Source: Hydractinia symbiolongicarpus
Taxonomy: Eukaryota > Cnidaria > Hydrozoa > Anthoathecata > Hydractiniidae
Reading direction: 5' to 3'
DNA: 64,000 bases
Assembly (NCBI RefSeq): GCF_029227915.1
Contig: NC_079886.1
Coordinates: forward strand, 18,762,501-18,826,500
Position 1 is the first letter of the stretch. Every line of letters begins with the position of its first letter. The notes beneath the pieces were generated by a model. The model saw only the letters and a list, made by a program, of their open reading frames with translations, was not told the origin of the DNA and did not search any database. Of the stretch, positions 30,180-43,294 are shown one piece after another. The translations under genes and the position numbers were made by a program.

Positions 30180-31560
30180 GAGATTGGAGTAAAGTGAACT
30201 GTGTGGTGTGTAGGGAGTTCCAAAAGAAATGAGTCGGATAGCATGATTTTGGAGAATTTCAATACGATGTGTATACGATGTGCGTGGCTATTTGCTGCTG
30301 GTATATTTGTTAGTTTATTTTTTTTATTATTGCGTTGCTGCGTTGCAGAGTTTTATAGTCTTAATTTTTTTACGGAGGGTATTCTATAGTTTAGCCAACG
30401 TGTCTGCTTAGTTTGTTTACATTTTTTACCTCCATTTCTGCGTGCACATCCAGCATTACGTAATCACTTAGATGCCCGTGCAAGTAAATATCAGGACTGC
30501 GATTCCATGTATTGGGTTAATTTAATATAAAAAAGAAGAACATGCCTTCTGAGAGTAAACCACAAACCTTATCCTCTTAGCAATTTTTTTCATAAACTTC
30601 CCAAGAAAATGCCTTGTTTTAATGATTAAGGTCATATGCAGAGTTTAACAGACAAAGTAATTATAAATTTTCTCATTGTATACCAAGAAAATTTTCCTAC
30701 ATTTTTAATATCATTCCCATCATATAGACATTTCTTCAACCCAGAATAAAAGTAAACCACATAATAAACTTATTGATAACATTCGAAAATTCTTTTAAAT
30801 TTTGATTTAAGTGTGTATTTCATTAAAGAAAATAAGTGGCAACTTTTAGTAAAATTGATAAGGTAAGCCTCAATTTCTACCTTTTTATTGATTTTTGTGG
30901 TCAAATTAAAGATTTTTAGTAAGAAGTTGATCTGCAAGTAAAGTAAAACCAACAAAAATGGCTTTACTCTGGCCTTAAATTAGAAAGATAAGATAAATCA
31001 GGCCTGAAAATAAATTATTCAGAGTTTATTTATTTAGATTTTACCTATTTATGCTTCCCCTTCAAAATGGTTGCACGGTGCTTTATTTTAGAAATTCCTG
31101 CAGAAGACAATATTTACAACCTTTGTGTTTGGTTGCACGCATCTTAATTTCGGAATTAAGGCAGATCCCCAAATCTTATTAAGCTCCCAACCTGGCATTT
31201 AACAGTAGCTCACCATTTACTTGTGTGACTCGGCTAGTACATAATATTGATCTAACTATTAATATAAAATTCTGTAATTTCTTGGGAAAACACCATGGTT
31301 TAAGAGAAGTTGTTATTAATTTTTATATATACAAAATCTTTTTAAGCTGCTGACATAATTTTTTTTTTACCTTTTTATTGAATTTGATCAACCTTAACCA
31401 TTTTCTAGCTCAATCACAAGTTTGCATTTGATTTTGGTTATTTTAAGGGAAATTATCCCAAAAAAGTCATGTTTGGGCTGTTTTTAAAAACCTCACAAAC
31501 TTTTGTAACTGATTGTATCTGTTTTATGCATATGATGTACCTTTTGCCTTTTTAGTTATT
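30180..31560. other. Upstream of aquaporin, no gene recognised
   Basis: AT-rich. A pyrimidine-rich TTTTTAG just before the aquaporin start (about 31550) could be a splice acceptor from an untranslated or short first exon, but none was identified. Confidence 0.4.
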
Positions 31561-31570
31561 AAAAGAAAAT

Positions 31571-32413
31571 ATGATTCACATGTGTTTTGTATCCGTTGCA
31601 ATTGCAATCATATTTTCTGTTGTTATACGATGGGTGATAAAGAAAACTGCACATGATAAGCATTTGCTTCGTCATGTAGATGAGTTCATTGGAAATTTCA
31701 TATCTGCTGTTTTTATGCTGGAGCTTTTTGTCATCTCTTCAAAACGTGGATCAAACTCAATGGAATCAGTTGTATGTGGATTTATTCATCTATTTTTTAA
31801 GCACATCTATTTTATGAACAAGAAGTTATATGGCACCCCTTTATCATTTGTGGACATTTTTTATTCTAACCGTAGAAAAAGGTTGTTTTCAGTTTTCGAG
31901 GTGATATCCATCATTGCGACACAGATTATAAGTCTCTTGGCTGGTCAGCGTTTTGCGAAAATTATTTGGTCCTTGTCTAAAGATGACTTTCACACAGTTG
32001 CATTAGAAGGTGTCTGCAGCTCCACACTTTCTCCATCCTTTACATGGCAATATGCTTTCAGTATTGAGGCTGCTGGTATATTTATTTGCACCACGATTGA
32101 CTTTTTTACTCCTGTGGTATTGAAACCACTGGTAAGAAGCTGTGTCACGCTAACATTGCTGTGGAATTATGGTCATGTGTCTGGCCTGTGGATGAATCCA
32201 GTTTTGGCCACGTTGTTTACCTTTCGATGCAAAGGTCATAGCAGTGATTGGCAGCATGTGATGGTGTATTGGGTTGGACCAACTATTTCATTTTTTCTTG
32301 CATGGGAGCTCAAATTGCTGTTGGATTCAGTTTCTGTAAATAAAGAAGTAAGTGCACCCATAGAGACAGTCCCAGTATCAATCAACAGTCGTCCAAACAG
32401 AAAAAATGAATAA
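31571..32413 (+). CDS. Unorthodox aquaporin (AQP11/12-like)
   Basis: A single 280-codon frame with six or seven hydrophobic segments. Residues 200-240 read NYGHVSGLWMNPVLATLFTF then RCKGH and VMVYWVGPT, which match the second half-helix region of AQP11/12 superaquaporins (there HVSGAFxNPALA). The second NPA box is NPV here. The first NPA/NPC box is not recognisable: the aligned region is YGTPLSFVDIFYS. In this family such proteins sit mostly in the ER and pass water, glycerol or peroxide. With both boxes altered, selectivity cannot be predicted. The start at 31571 is the first in-frame ATG after a possible acceptor. Confidence 0.72.
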   Translation: MIHMCFVSVAIAIIFSVVIRWVIKKTAHDKHLLRHVDEFIGNFISAVFMLELFVISSKRGSNSMESVVCGFIHLFFKHIYFMNKKLYGTPLSFVDIFYSNRRKRLFSVFEVISIIATQIISLLAGQRFAKIIWSLSKDDFHTVALEGVCSSTLSPSFTWQYAFSIEAAGIFICTTIDFFTPVVLKPLVRSCVTLTLLWNYGHVSGLWMNPVLATLFTFRCKGHSSDWQHVMVYWVGPTISFFLAWELKLLLDSVSVNKEVSAPIETVPVSINSRPNRKNE

Positions 32414-32650
32414 TCTCTATAAGGCGACTCCAATTTAATTAGTTATTCTACGGGCCCGACCGACCCTAATTTTCACGAAAACAAAATAATATCAAGCAAA
32501 AACGTTTTAAAGAAAAAAACATGAAAAAAAACACAAACAATTTCTCATCCCATCTCGTGAAAATATAACGAGCATAGAAGATATGTTACTTTAGGACCAC
32601 CATTGGTAAGACAACTGGAAGTTTATTCTTTGTTCATGGTAATTTGTTGC

Positions 32651-32656
32651 AATAAA
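32651..32656 (+). terminator. Candidate polyadenylation signal for aquaporin gene
   Basis: AATAAA about 240 bp after the aquaporin stop codon, in the transcribed orientation. AT-rich sequence makes chance matches likely. Confidence 0.35.
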
Positions 32657-32661
32657 ACTAG

Positions 32662-32702
32662 CATGGTAAGGGGACGTTAAGCCGAGAATGATGATGATGA
32701 AA
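32662..32702 (+). repeat. LINE 3'-tail relic
   Basis: GGGGACGTTAAGCCGAGAATGATGATGATG is split here as GGACGTTAAGCCGAGAATGA plus (TGA)n. It is the same 3' tail as the LINE fragment at 23388, with almost no upstream sequence, as expected of extreme 5' truncation. Confidence 0.7.
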
Positions 32703-32709
32703 ACTAAAA

Positions 32710-35230
32710 TGTGAGGTGCGCTAATTTTGTAATTACAAAAATAGATACATGGTTACACAAAAGTTTAAATTTTTATGTGATTTATAAGAAAAATTAGCTA
32801 CTTTCGCTAAAATAGTTATAATACAAGTGAAAAACAAGACAGATTATTGTCATAACACACTCCATCGTTATGATTAATATATTTGTTTAAAATTACGCTA
32901 GCTAAACTGTAATACAGCAAGAGTTTGGTCAATACCATTTAGGAAAAATAATTAAAACAAGATAGAATACCCTTGTCGTAACACCCTCCTCCGTTATAAA
33001 TTTAAAAAAAGATTTTAACGCTGTGAAAGACTTCAAATATTCTCAACTAAACAACCATAGTCCGAAAAAGAATTTGCACTTAAATTAGATTTTCCTATAA
33101 AACTGCGCAAAAAACATTAAAAGAACACTAAAATTGTTTGTTTTATTATTTTAAGTAGGAGAAGAATAACTTGCTGTATAAGTTTCCAAACAGCGCAAGT
33201 ATAACTTGCTGCATATATTTCAAAACAATACAAGTATATTCTATACAACTTTTAAAACAGCACAAGAATAATTCTTGCTGTATAACTTTCAAAACAACAC
33301 AAGAAAAATTATTGCTGCATAACTTTTAAAAACAAGTTTTTGATCATGCAAGTATTTTTATCTTTTCACCTTGAGAACTAGTTACATATTTTTTAGTGAG
33401 ACAAATTATTATTATTCGAAAATACATAAAAAAATTGTTGTTGTAACACCCTCCTCCATTGTTATTTTTTATTATTTTTTTGTTGTTCCGACTATACATT
33501 CTCAATAAAATTATTTTTATTTTGTTGACAGACTGTAAGTTACTATCAACTTTGCCCGTAGAACAACTAATTAAATTGGAATTGCCCAATATTTATTTGA
33601 TGTTTTATTATATATTATATGTATATCAAGAATTTCTTAGCTTACAAGGAACCTGTCAAGTACCTGCCAATAAGCATGTTGCGAAAAGAAAACAGAATCC
33701 ATTATTTTGAAACTTTACTAAATTATATCTCATTTTACATTTGTGTAAAATGAGATATAATTTGTGCAGACCATATATCCGAGAAATTAATTCCATCTTT
33801 TTATATTACTTAATTTGAATATCACGATTAAGTAGAAAAAAAATTTAAGGTACTTTTTAAGCCTGTAAAATAATTATTTTTAAAGCTTATAAAAGTGATT
33901 TGTAACTTTTTATCATATTCATGCAAAAATAAAGTAATTTATGTAGCAATACAATGTTATTTAAAAATGTTCCATCTTGTTTTTAAATGACTGTAATCCT
34001 GTGTAATCTCTAGTCATCTGAAAACTACAAACAAATCTTAAAAATCACCAACCTTTCCCTTAGGTTATTTTGTCAAGAGGCATTTATTAGAGATTTATAA
34101 TATTAGTTTAATCTCAGTTTTTAGTTTTTAAATTCAACTTTAAAAATTTTGTTTCTCTTCTTTTGCTTAATGTAAAAATGATTGTATATTTTATTGAATA
34201 ATAAACAAAAATAAATGTATCAACACTAGTTATTGAAAAAAAAAAGTAGAAAAATGTATAACTGTTTTTGTCTTGCCTTCTACCTCCAAACCTGTGTAAT
34301 GTTACACACAATGAATTTTCTCATAATTGGATTAAAGTTTCATTTTGTGTGAATTAGTTTTTAAAGTTTTAATCTTTTACTGAAAACTGTTGTATTTTAA
34401 AGAGACTAACATTCTTTCTTCAATAAAATTTAAAGCAGTATTTTTGTTTAAGTTAGAAATAGAACTTGAACTTTTAGATTAATTTTTCCTAAAATTTAAG
34501 TTGCAGGACCTACTCAGTTTCGACAAGTAATCTATGGAAAAGAGAAAACTATTTATCTCTAATTTTGAAAACAAAAGAAAGCCTGTGTGTATTCCACAAA
34601 GGTATGTTTGAACACTTCACAATATTTTCACATAGAGAAAATAGTCATTTTTGTAGTGGGAAAACCAAAATAATATTTTTTTAAAACAACCTTGAGAAAT
34701 ATCAATTTTGGAGGTTCAATTTTTTCAGGCTATATCATTACAATGAGTGAATTTTTTTGAAGACGATGTATATAATAGTAGCACATATACCTTTAATTAC
34801 AAAGTTGAGTCTGTACTCAGTACCACTTTCTGTGCAGTGTTGTCAAACTGTTTGAAGCTATCTACTGACTGTCAATTTGTGCAGCAGACAAGCATGTTAG
34901 AGCAATGCTATACACATCTCTAGCAGGTAACGTATATTATTCAGTTACTATCAGAGGAAAGAATACCCAGCTGTTAGGCTGGAATCCTTTAAGGACGTTA
35001 AAACTTTCTGTTACAAACTATATGGATACAGCAGGGTTAGTTTCATGTTACTGTTGAATCAGTGATTCTGCTGAAAAATTGATCATATTTAAACAGGATC
35101 TGCTATAACGTAATCTTCTGAAAAATACAATCTTGAAAAAAAATTTCTGTGGGTCAGCCTTTCATGGTATACTGTTTTAAAATTGTGTATAATTATGCTT
35201 TTTTTCAGATGTAAAATACTAAATGTTTTG
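32710..35230. other. Intergenic between aquaporin and IQCB1
   Basis: AT-rich. It includes a diverged tandem array of about 45-60 bp units (33170-33320, words such as CTTGCTGTATAACTTTCAAA) and the hairpin at 33720-33763. No gene supported. Confidence 0.55.
33720..33763. repeat. Perfect 20-bp-arm hairpin
   Basis: Arm AAATTATATCTCATTTTACA at 33720-33739, loop TTTG, exact reverse complement at 33744-33763. Confidence 0.88.
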
Positions 35231-35234
35231 ATAA

Positions 35235-38200
35235 ATGGATGTTGTGCCTATTAATAATCAGGTTGTGCATTTAGCATCTGCAATATCAGAAGCAGACAAT
35301 GAAAGTATTCCTGTGCTGCTACTTAAAACTCAAGGTAAAAATTTAAATCTATTTCTTCTAAACCTTGATACTAACTTTATATGATTCAATAAAGTCTATC
35401 GTGACCTTACATTAGGTGGTGCAAAAGTGTGCACAAATTAATTCGAACCTATGCAAAAGATGTTTGAAAAATACGATATAATTATAGGACCATAAACAAA
35501 TTTGTTTGTCCCCTTTACTTAAGACGTTAAGATTATGCGAACTGACCATGATGAAATTGAACATCAAATGAACCATGTGTTTTGTGAAGGATTCAGATTT
35601 TTTTTTAAATGAATTTTGAAACTGGTATGAGAAAGGGGGGTCATTGTACTTTTCTTTATAAGAACTTGAGCCTCAGATTTTGCAAAAACACATGACCAAC
35701 ATAAGAACAGCCTCAAGTTCATGTCGTTGTTTTCAATAATAGCTACTCAAGTTTAAATTATGCCGTAAAATGTAAGCCATTTAAAGTATTATATTTTCTT
35801 TCTGTCTCCAGTAAAGAACACCAATTCTCTCTCATGTTACTGATGAAAATTCAGCTCTATTATACCATAAAAACATTATTTTTTTCATATAATCACATGC
35901 ATTTTAGAGAAATGAGAAAGAAAAAAGCCCGTAATACAAAATCAAGTTGAATTCTCAAGAAGTGTGTTCTTACTGTTTTGAACAAAATTTTTAAAAGGGG
36001 CAAAATAAATGTATCAGAAATATGCTTAAAAAGCGAGAAAAGCCAGCCTCAGGTTAAATTTTACTGGTTCTTAAGACATGTATAGTTACATTTCACCAAA
36101 AAGTTTATTTGACAACCTGAAGGATAATTGGAGCTGATAATAGTCCAGCTCCAATTATCTTTTTATCAATTCTGTTTTATAAAAAACTTTTAAATTTTTT
36201 TGTGTCTCAAAATGCTTATTATTAGGCTTAATGGGAAGTAAACAGATTATATGGATGGTTTAAAGTAAAATATGATTATTTTTGGCACTTTTATTCTTTT
36301 TTATTTTTATTCTAAGACATTGTTATGATTACGGGCACTGAAAATTATGGTGACGGTATACCTTTATTGTATCAAAAAATCAATTATTTTTTTAATAGCG
36401 ATTTATAAAAGAAACAATGATCTTCCCAATGGTGAAACTATTTATTTATTTTTCGAAGGGGAATATTGACTTCATCGCCACGGAAGTGTGAAAGTATCAC
36501 CATCATTATGAGTATGCCTGAAAGGTGTGATATTTTAAAAAACTTTTTCGTAGTGTTTTTTTCGTATACCATCTTCAAATCATCATTTCAAATCTCTTTT
36601 ACAAAACTACAGAAGATCTACAAGGGAGAGTGCTACTAAGCTGTAGCCAACGTGTTTATCTAAAAGCGATTTTTTTTTATTTTTAAAAAATCAACGATTC
36701 TCTAGATATTACATCTTAAAGGCGAAAGTTTCGGTTAAAAAATGGCTTTTTTAGAAAAAGTAACTTTGGGGACTTTTTGGAAAATAATTAAAAAATCATT
36801 TTTACATACATCTTTCACGATTCTATAGAACATCGAATGAGATTTGGAAACGAAGTAGTTTTGTTCACTTTTTTGAAGGCGGGGGTGTTTTAGAAGTGTC
36901 TCTGTACATTTCACGAGTTTCAAATTATTTTTGTACCATTTGATAGGTGGTTGAAAATGCTTTTTGGTGATGTATGAATGAATAAACTTTGATTAACTAT
37001 CGCTGAAAAATTTGCGATTTAAAAAACCATGCTCAAAAGATATACCTTCACCTTAACCTGCATTAAATCAAGGCTTTATAAATATAATATATTTTTGTGT
37101 GGTTTAATCAGGCAAACATTTTATTTTTATGTTAGTGATGAACTCAGATAGATTGACCAGATGATGTGTGTACATAGTTGAATCTATCATAGCACATTCG
37201 TATTTTTCATTCTCAACAGAGAATGTTTCGCCCCGATCGGACCTCGATTATGACGGGCAAAAATAATACATATTGCGGATTTTATTTTTAGTTTATTAAA
37301 GTATAGTACTTTTTGTTACCTATTTACACGTTTTTTTGTTTTAATTTACATGTTTTAAAGTGTAATTTTATTTTTTTCAAGACATAATCCTACTTGAGAA
37401 GAATGATTCCAAACGGTATTTAGCATTAATATCTGAACTTTGGAAGTATGAATTTCCTGGGATGATTGTGACAGGTATACACATTTGTATTTTTAAAATC
37501 GAGTGACATCTACATTTGAAATGACATAAGAATATCATCTCGTTTTGGGTCTAAAATGGGAACATGAACTAAAAAACTAATATTTATGTTACTTTAATTG
37601 ACAATTATTTTGTATGAGACGACTATTGGTATAAGAAAGTTTATTTTTCCCTTTGGTCCTGTTCAGAGAGAGGATATAAAAATTTTTGGTCAGGAAAAGC
37701 GTTATTCACCATCATATTTGCTTTCCTTGACTAAAGTTGAGTTTCGGGTGGAGAGAAAAATTTCGGATTCACCTTTATATTTGCTTTCCTTGACTAAAGT
37801 TGGGTTTCGGGTGGAGAGAAAAATTTCGGATTCACCATTATATTTGCTTTCCTTGACTAAGGTTGGGTTTCGGGTGGAGAGAAAAATTTCGGATTCACCA
37901 CTATATTTGCTTTCCTTGACTAAAGTTGGGTTTCGGGTGGAGAGAAAAATTTCGGATTCACCATTATATTTGCTTTCCTTGGCTAAAGTTGGGCTTCGGG
38001 TGGAGAGAAAAATTTCGGATTCTTTAGAAAGAAAACATAGCTGTGTATTTCCTTCCTTTGTATCTTTCCTACTCCTGTAATCATCAAACCTTATTAGTTA
38101 ATATGAAAACTAGTCGATTGATTTTAAGTAGTAACAAAAAATGGACATTTCAATGAAACTTAGGCTGGTAGTAAAGTTCTCAGGAGATTCGTAGTATAGG

Positions 38201-41200
38201 TAAAAGTACTCAGAGAAAGTTATTAAACTTTAATCACTCCATCTTCCAAATTAGTCACTTTTCTCTTTTTCCCCATTATTAAGGTATTTTACACTATGTT
38301 CTCCTCCTATATCTCTGGGTGATAATTTATTTAGGTAAAATATGATGTGGCTGATAAATAACTCCTCCTAAACTTTTAACCAAAGAGAACTACATAACGT
38401 ATAAGTTTTCCTTTAATTTTATCTTTTCTAAAAAAGAGGGGAAATGTTTTGGTTCCACACAGTGTTGCTGTTTTTTTAAGTCTTTATTTTTATATTCAGC
38501 CTTAAAACAGGACTTCAATCGAATTTCTGGATCATGGCTTACCGCATGCCAGTTATCATCCATCGCAGTCGAGTGTTGTATCGGAGCAACGTCAGATTTA
38601 GAAAATTTGAAAAAGCAATTCCTTCCAAATCTTACGTACACAATGTTGCAAGTAATGAGTAAAATTGTAAATGAATATAATAAAGCTGAAAAGGTCAGTT
38701 TATATTTCCATTTTTAAGTTAAATTAAATTTTTCTGTGTGGAAATATGTCATTTTTTACAATAATTCAGGAGAATTGTTTTTGTAGACTTTTTATAATTG
38801 TTCGAATTTTTTTTTTTACCATTTTTAATTTTTTTAATTTCTGATTAGCTGTTTAAAGCCAATGCCTTGGATAATTTAACACTAATGGCAACATCTTTAA
38901 AGAAAGTAATGGAACACTACGTATTCACTACAATTACAGGTAAATATTCATGTTTGCAAGTAGGGTTTACAATGTCAGTACTGCCAGTCGATAACAACAA
39001 GTAGGTACTAAGCAACCAATAAAGCATCGTGAGAATCAAAAAGACCATTCAGCATTAGCAACATAATGTCTAGCCCAAAAATGTGTTTGCTTATATAAGA
39101 AAAAACAATGTTTTAATTTATCTACAACTAATTAAGTTTATTTGCTTTTATTTTTTATCTTTAGTCCTGTCCTCAAAACATTTTATGCAACTACTAATGA
39201 CTGAAGATGAAAAACTTGCACTGTTTTGTTTGGCTTTGTTGAAGAACATTCTTGTCATCAACAGGTCTTTTGTAATTTTAATATTTTATTAATTTATATA
39301 TAAGCTAGTCTATTTTTTATTTTTAACCTCTTCAGATTTATGCTCAAGGTTGCTAAAAATTTGATGTCTATTATTTAAGATTTTCAAAGTTCTTTTTATG
39401 GAACGTTTTTGTAGGTTGCCTGTCAGATTATCAATTTTCAGGTTGTTTAGATTTCACACAAATCCAACCCTCGCTATTTAGTTGCTTATAATTCTGGATT
39501 TTTTTTACCTTTTATTGTTCTTTTTCCGATCTTTTTTATTCAGGAATGTTTTGGATCATGTTGTCGAAAGTCGTTCGCACAGTACTGTGGATGAGTTGGC
39601 TTACAAAATATCATCCACAGAATCTCCGCAGTTAGCTCAGTAAGTTTGTGCTTCCATACGTAAAGAGAAATCACAGACAACGTAAACATTAAAAAATCGT
39701 AAATTTATGAAAGATTAATTTTTTAGTTTTCATTTATCTTCAGCTTTTTGTAAGTGCAGATGAAGAAAATTGTGTGTCTCGGCCTTATTTTTGTCATCTT
39801 TTTTATACCCTTAAATTTAAAGTCCAGTGGAAAAGAGTAGAACTGGCAATTCAGAACTTGTTCAACATATTCGACCTAGTGGAGATCGGGCACAAATTTC
39901 TGTTACTGTAACACTTTGGATTTTTTTTACAAAAGCCTTTAATTGTTCTGGTTAGCTGTATAAGATTTGGAGTTCTCCCAGGCTGAACATAATCTGTGGA
40001 TAATACGTTCTAAAATAGTGTTTATATTTATTTGTTTATTTTTATTTTTAGAGTATCTGTGTCATTACTTCTAACAGTTATGGATGTACACCCTCCGTTG
40101 TTGGAGTTGCTTTCTTCAAAACGTTACCGGTTCGTGTTAAGAGTGTGTTATCATAGTTTTTTGCAGCTTTTTTCATAATTATACAACCTCCTGCATAAGG
40201 CCACAATTATGCAAGAGTAAGTAATAATGCACAAAAAAATTATTCACCCAAAAGAAAAATAGAACATGGTGTTTTGTATTTTGTCGACACTATCGCATAA
40301 AGACTAATCATTGCTTATAACCATTGAACTATGATAGTATAAAGCTTAATTATCACCTCCTTTCGATATCAAAATGTTAGACAGGGATGACGTAAGGCTT
40401 AGGGTACAAGAAACACCTTTTTACCCGTGCTGAGAATAATATTGATTTATGTTTTGTAGACTGCAAAATAAAGGTACACATTTTCTGAAAGCCAGATAAT
40501 TTTCCTATCGAGTAGTTTTATTTTTTGTTATAAAATAATAAACTGGGAAGACGTAACAGATTATTGAACACCTGTTTCAAATTGGCATTTGAAATGGTAT
40601 TCAAATTTACTTAAGTACTAAAACGGTCTCGGTTTTGCTTTTTAAGGTTCAAAATTTAGAAAATTTAAATCTAGTTCAAAATTTTTGTCGACAAGTAGAT
40701 TTTTGTGCCTCTCCGTTGAATTTTTTCCTCTTTACACTATTATAAAATCTTAACAATTTATTTCAAAGAAAAAAAGACACCTTTTGGGAGCTCAGAACAT
40801 TAATATTTTAGATGCAAAATCAAATTTTTTTGCCTCCAAATTCCAATAATTTTTATCCTCTTGTTAGAGAACTCAGTCATCATAGAATAGTATGAATGCT
40901 TCTATACTGTGTTTTCAATTGTCCCAACCCAAAACCATGTCTCATCCTTCATAATTTTCCGTATCATTACACTACGAAACTGAGCTTAACCGTTCTCACT
41001 TACAAGGGAATTATATAGAAAGGATTTTGAGCATTTTTAACAAATTCATAAAAATTTAAATTCTAGTGGTTTCAAGATTTATTTAAACAAATGGAAAAAT
41101 CAAGGCTTCGACTTTGATCTAAATCGCCTTGTGAAAATTTTGGATTCACAATCTGAATATCAAGTAGCTTCCACTGTGAGTTGGTTTTCAATTTCTTTAC

Positions 41201-43294
41201 ATTTTGTTGGTCTATTATTATATGTTTATGTTTGTTTATTTGTGTGTGTGTGTGTTTTTGCGAAATTGCTTATTATTGCTTAAATTGGTGTCTTTCTATT
41301 TTAGAAATTCAACAATGCCGCCATTATGATTCAGTCTGTTTATCGTGGGTATCTTCTTCGCGAACGCTTGAAGCGAGCTGCAGCCGCAATATCATCATTT
41401 CAAAGGCACTACCGTCTAAAGAAGAAGAAGCAGGCGAGATTAAAAGAAAAACAACAGTTGGAAAAACTGAAGCATGATTATGCGGAGTCTAATCGCAGAA
41501 AGGAATTTGTTGGTTCAAGAACGAAACAGTTAAAAGTACACTTTTATATGTATTTATATTCTGATAATTTTCCCTGTGATTACAAATCATTAGGCCGTTG
41601 TAACATTACGGTCCATGAATATTTTCATAACAAAGGACTGAACTCGACCATTATTATGAAAGGAAAACCATAACAACATTTTATTCATTCTCTCATTTAT
41701 ACGTGCAGTCAGTTTGTTTTTCAACTTTTGACAGTGAGAGAATTTTTATGTAAGATTATACGCCGTATTTACTGCCTCTAAAATTACAAATTTAACTAAA
41801 CTTTTCATTTTTTAGATAATTGAGAATATTCCTGCTAAAACTGTTACCAAATTTTTTAACGAACTTGAGGAAAGATCGGCTACAAAATTACAAGCAGCAT
41901 GGAGAGGTTACCGTGCACGAATGTTGGTGAAGACACATAAACCTGAATTAAAAAGATTTAAAGCTGCTGCAGTGATACAGAGACAGGTAGCTTCTATATT
42001 TTCCTGCAAGTAGGAGGGGGATGGGGAAAAAAGTGTATTTTTTCGTTTCCCCTTATATTTTTTATGATTTACTAAATTTTTTGTTATTTACTTAGTGATT
42101 TATCTTTACCAAATTGTCGCATTATGCTTTGTAAAAAAATTACTGCAGGACTGGTTTTAATGACAGGTTGCACTACGAAACAAAAATCTGAATGCGACAT
42201 GATCATGTTTTGATCAATCACTGTATGTGTTTTTACTTTAAGGTACGCAAATGGTTGGGATATCGAAGAAAACAGAAAGACGCATTGGTAGATCTTATAC
42301 CGTCTGGTTTAACAGACGAGCGGAAAGTGCAATTGCAAAGTGTCATCTCTAACATTCGAGAAAGATTTCCTGTATGTTTGTATCATCTTGTGTGCTTTAT
42401 TGGCAAATAGTCCCTCTAAATGCAAAGTGATTATTTCATTTTACTCTTTAGACAACAGCACGTAGTGATAAAGACTTGAATGAACTTCATGAGAAAGTTA
42501 GTTAGTTTTAATCACTTTGAGTATTTGATGTTGTGACTTGGTTCACAATGACTTAATTCAAGATAAAATGTAGCTGAATAGAATATTTCAATTTTTGATG
42601 TTTAACCTGATTTTTACTGCTTGACTTAACGCAAATTTGAAGGTTTATAATGTTCTTTTCGTATGCTACTTCGCATGCTTGCTAGAAAAAAGAGTTTTCT
42701 CCTTGAGCACAACATTGATAAACCAGCCCCTTCCTGGTTTAGGTAATGACGTCAGCCTAATGCTCTCTGTCAGATCTGTCCAAAATGCTTCTTAGTTTTT
42801 TTCAATCTCCATGAATACGTGAAGGCTCTGCAGAAAAAAAAAATTAAATCTGTTTACTCTGTTTTTCATTGGGTTGATATTTCGTTGCTTCCGTTACGTT
42901 GTGACAGATATATTGAAACATGTTGATGTCACGAATGAATTTATATTTGTAAAATTTTTGTTTGCAGGCGTTTGGAATGTTAAATGCACATGTGATGACT
43001 TTAAGAAAAAATCGACGTCACGACGAACACAAAAAAGCATTGCTGGCACAACTATCTATCCAAACACGTCAGATGTCTATTTTACCATCACTAAACAACG
43101 TCGAGTCGATTAATTTAGAACAGTATGTTTCCCATTCTACGCCCATAATGGTAGCTGCGCGGGAAAAACATTTAGATACGATGAACGAATTGCAAAAGCC
43201 CTGGTGGAAAAAAATCGACTCCGGTGGTGAAGAGCATGAAGAACGTTTGCCATATGAAACTGAATACTTACTAGAGAATGAAAAATTATTTTGA
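35235..43294 (+). CDS. IQCB1: IQ motif-containing B1 / nephrocystin-5-like protein
   Basis: Thirteen exons give 587 aa (human about 598): 35235-35334, 37382-37474, 38500-38693, 38849-38939, 39165-39264, 39544-39639, 40052-40129, 41067-41175, 41305-41535, 41816-41986, 42243-42371, 42452-42496, 42968-43294. All join in frame with GT-AG borders. The N-terminal half is an all-helical repeat region (HLASAISEADNESIPVLLLK at the start). The C-terminal half carries IQ motifs IQSVYRGYLLRER, LQAAWRGYRARM and IQRQVRKWLGYRRK, which bind calmodulin, then a coiled coil. The very end, KPWWKKIDSGGEE to LENEKLF, matches the distinctive APWWKK tail of IQCB1. In vertebrates it acts with CEP290 at the ciliary transition zone and is mutated in Senior-Loken syndrome. 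The start has no competing upstream ATG in frame. Confidence 0.93.
36120..36161. repeat. Hairpin in IQCB1 intron 1
   Basis: AAGGATAATTGGAGCTG and CAGCTCCAATTATCTTT, one mismatch, around an 8-bp loop. A small foldback of unknown role. Confidence 0.7.
37712..38025. repeat. 63-bp minisatellite in IQCB1 intron 2, stop-free on plus
   Basis: Five units 63 bp apart (CCTTGACTAAAGTTGGGTTT at 37788 and each 63 bp after). Because 63 is a multiple of three, the plus frame stays open and reads repeats of LTKVGFRVERKISDSPLYLL plus one residue. It lies between exons 2 and 3 and is not needed for the IQCB1 frame. Confidence 0.9.

Noticed and set aside
37712-38025. Minisatellite considered as a CRISPR array
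   Set aside because: Units are contiguous, with no unique spacers, and the host is a eukaryote.
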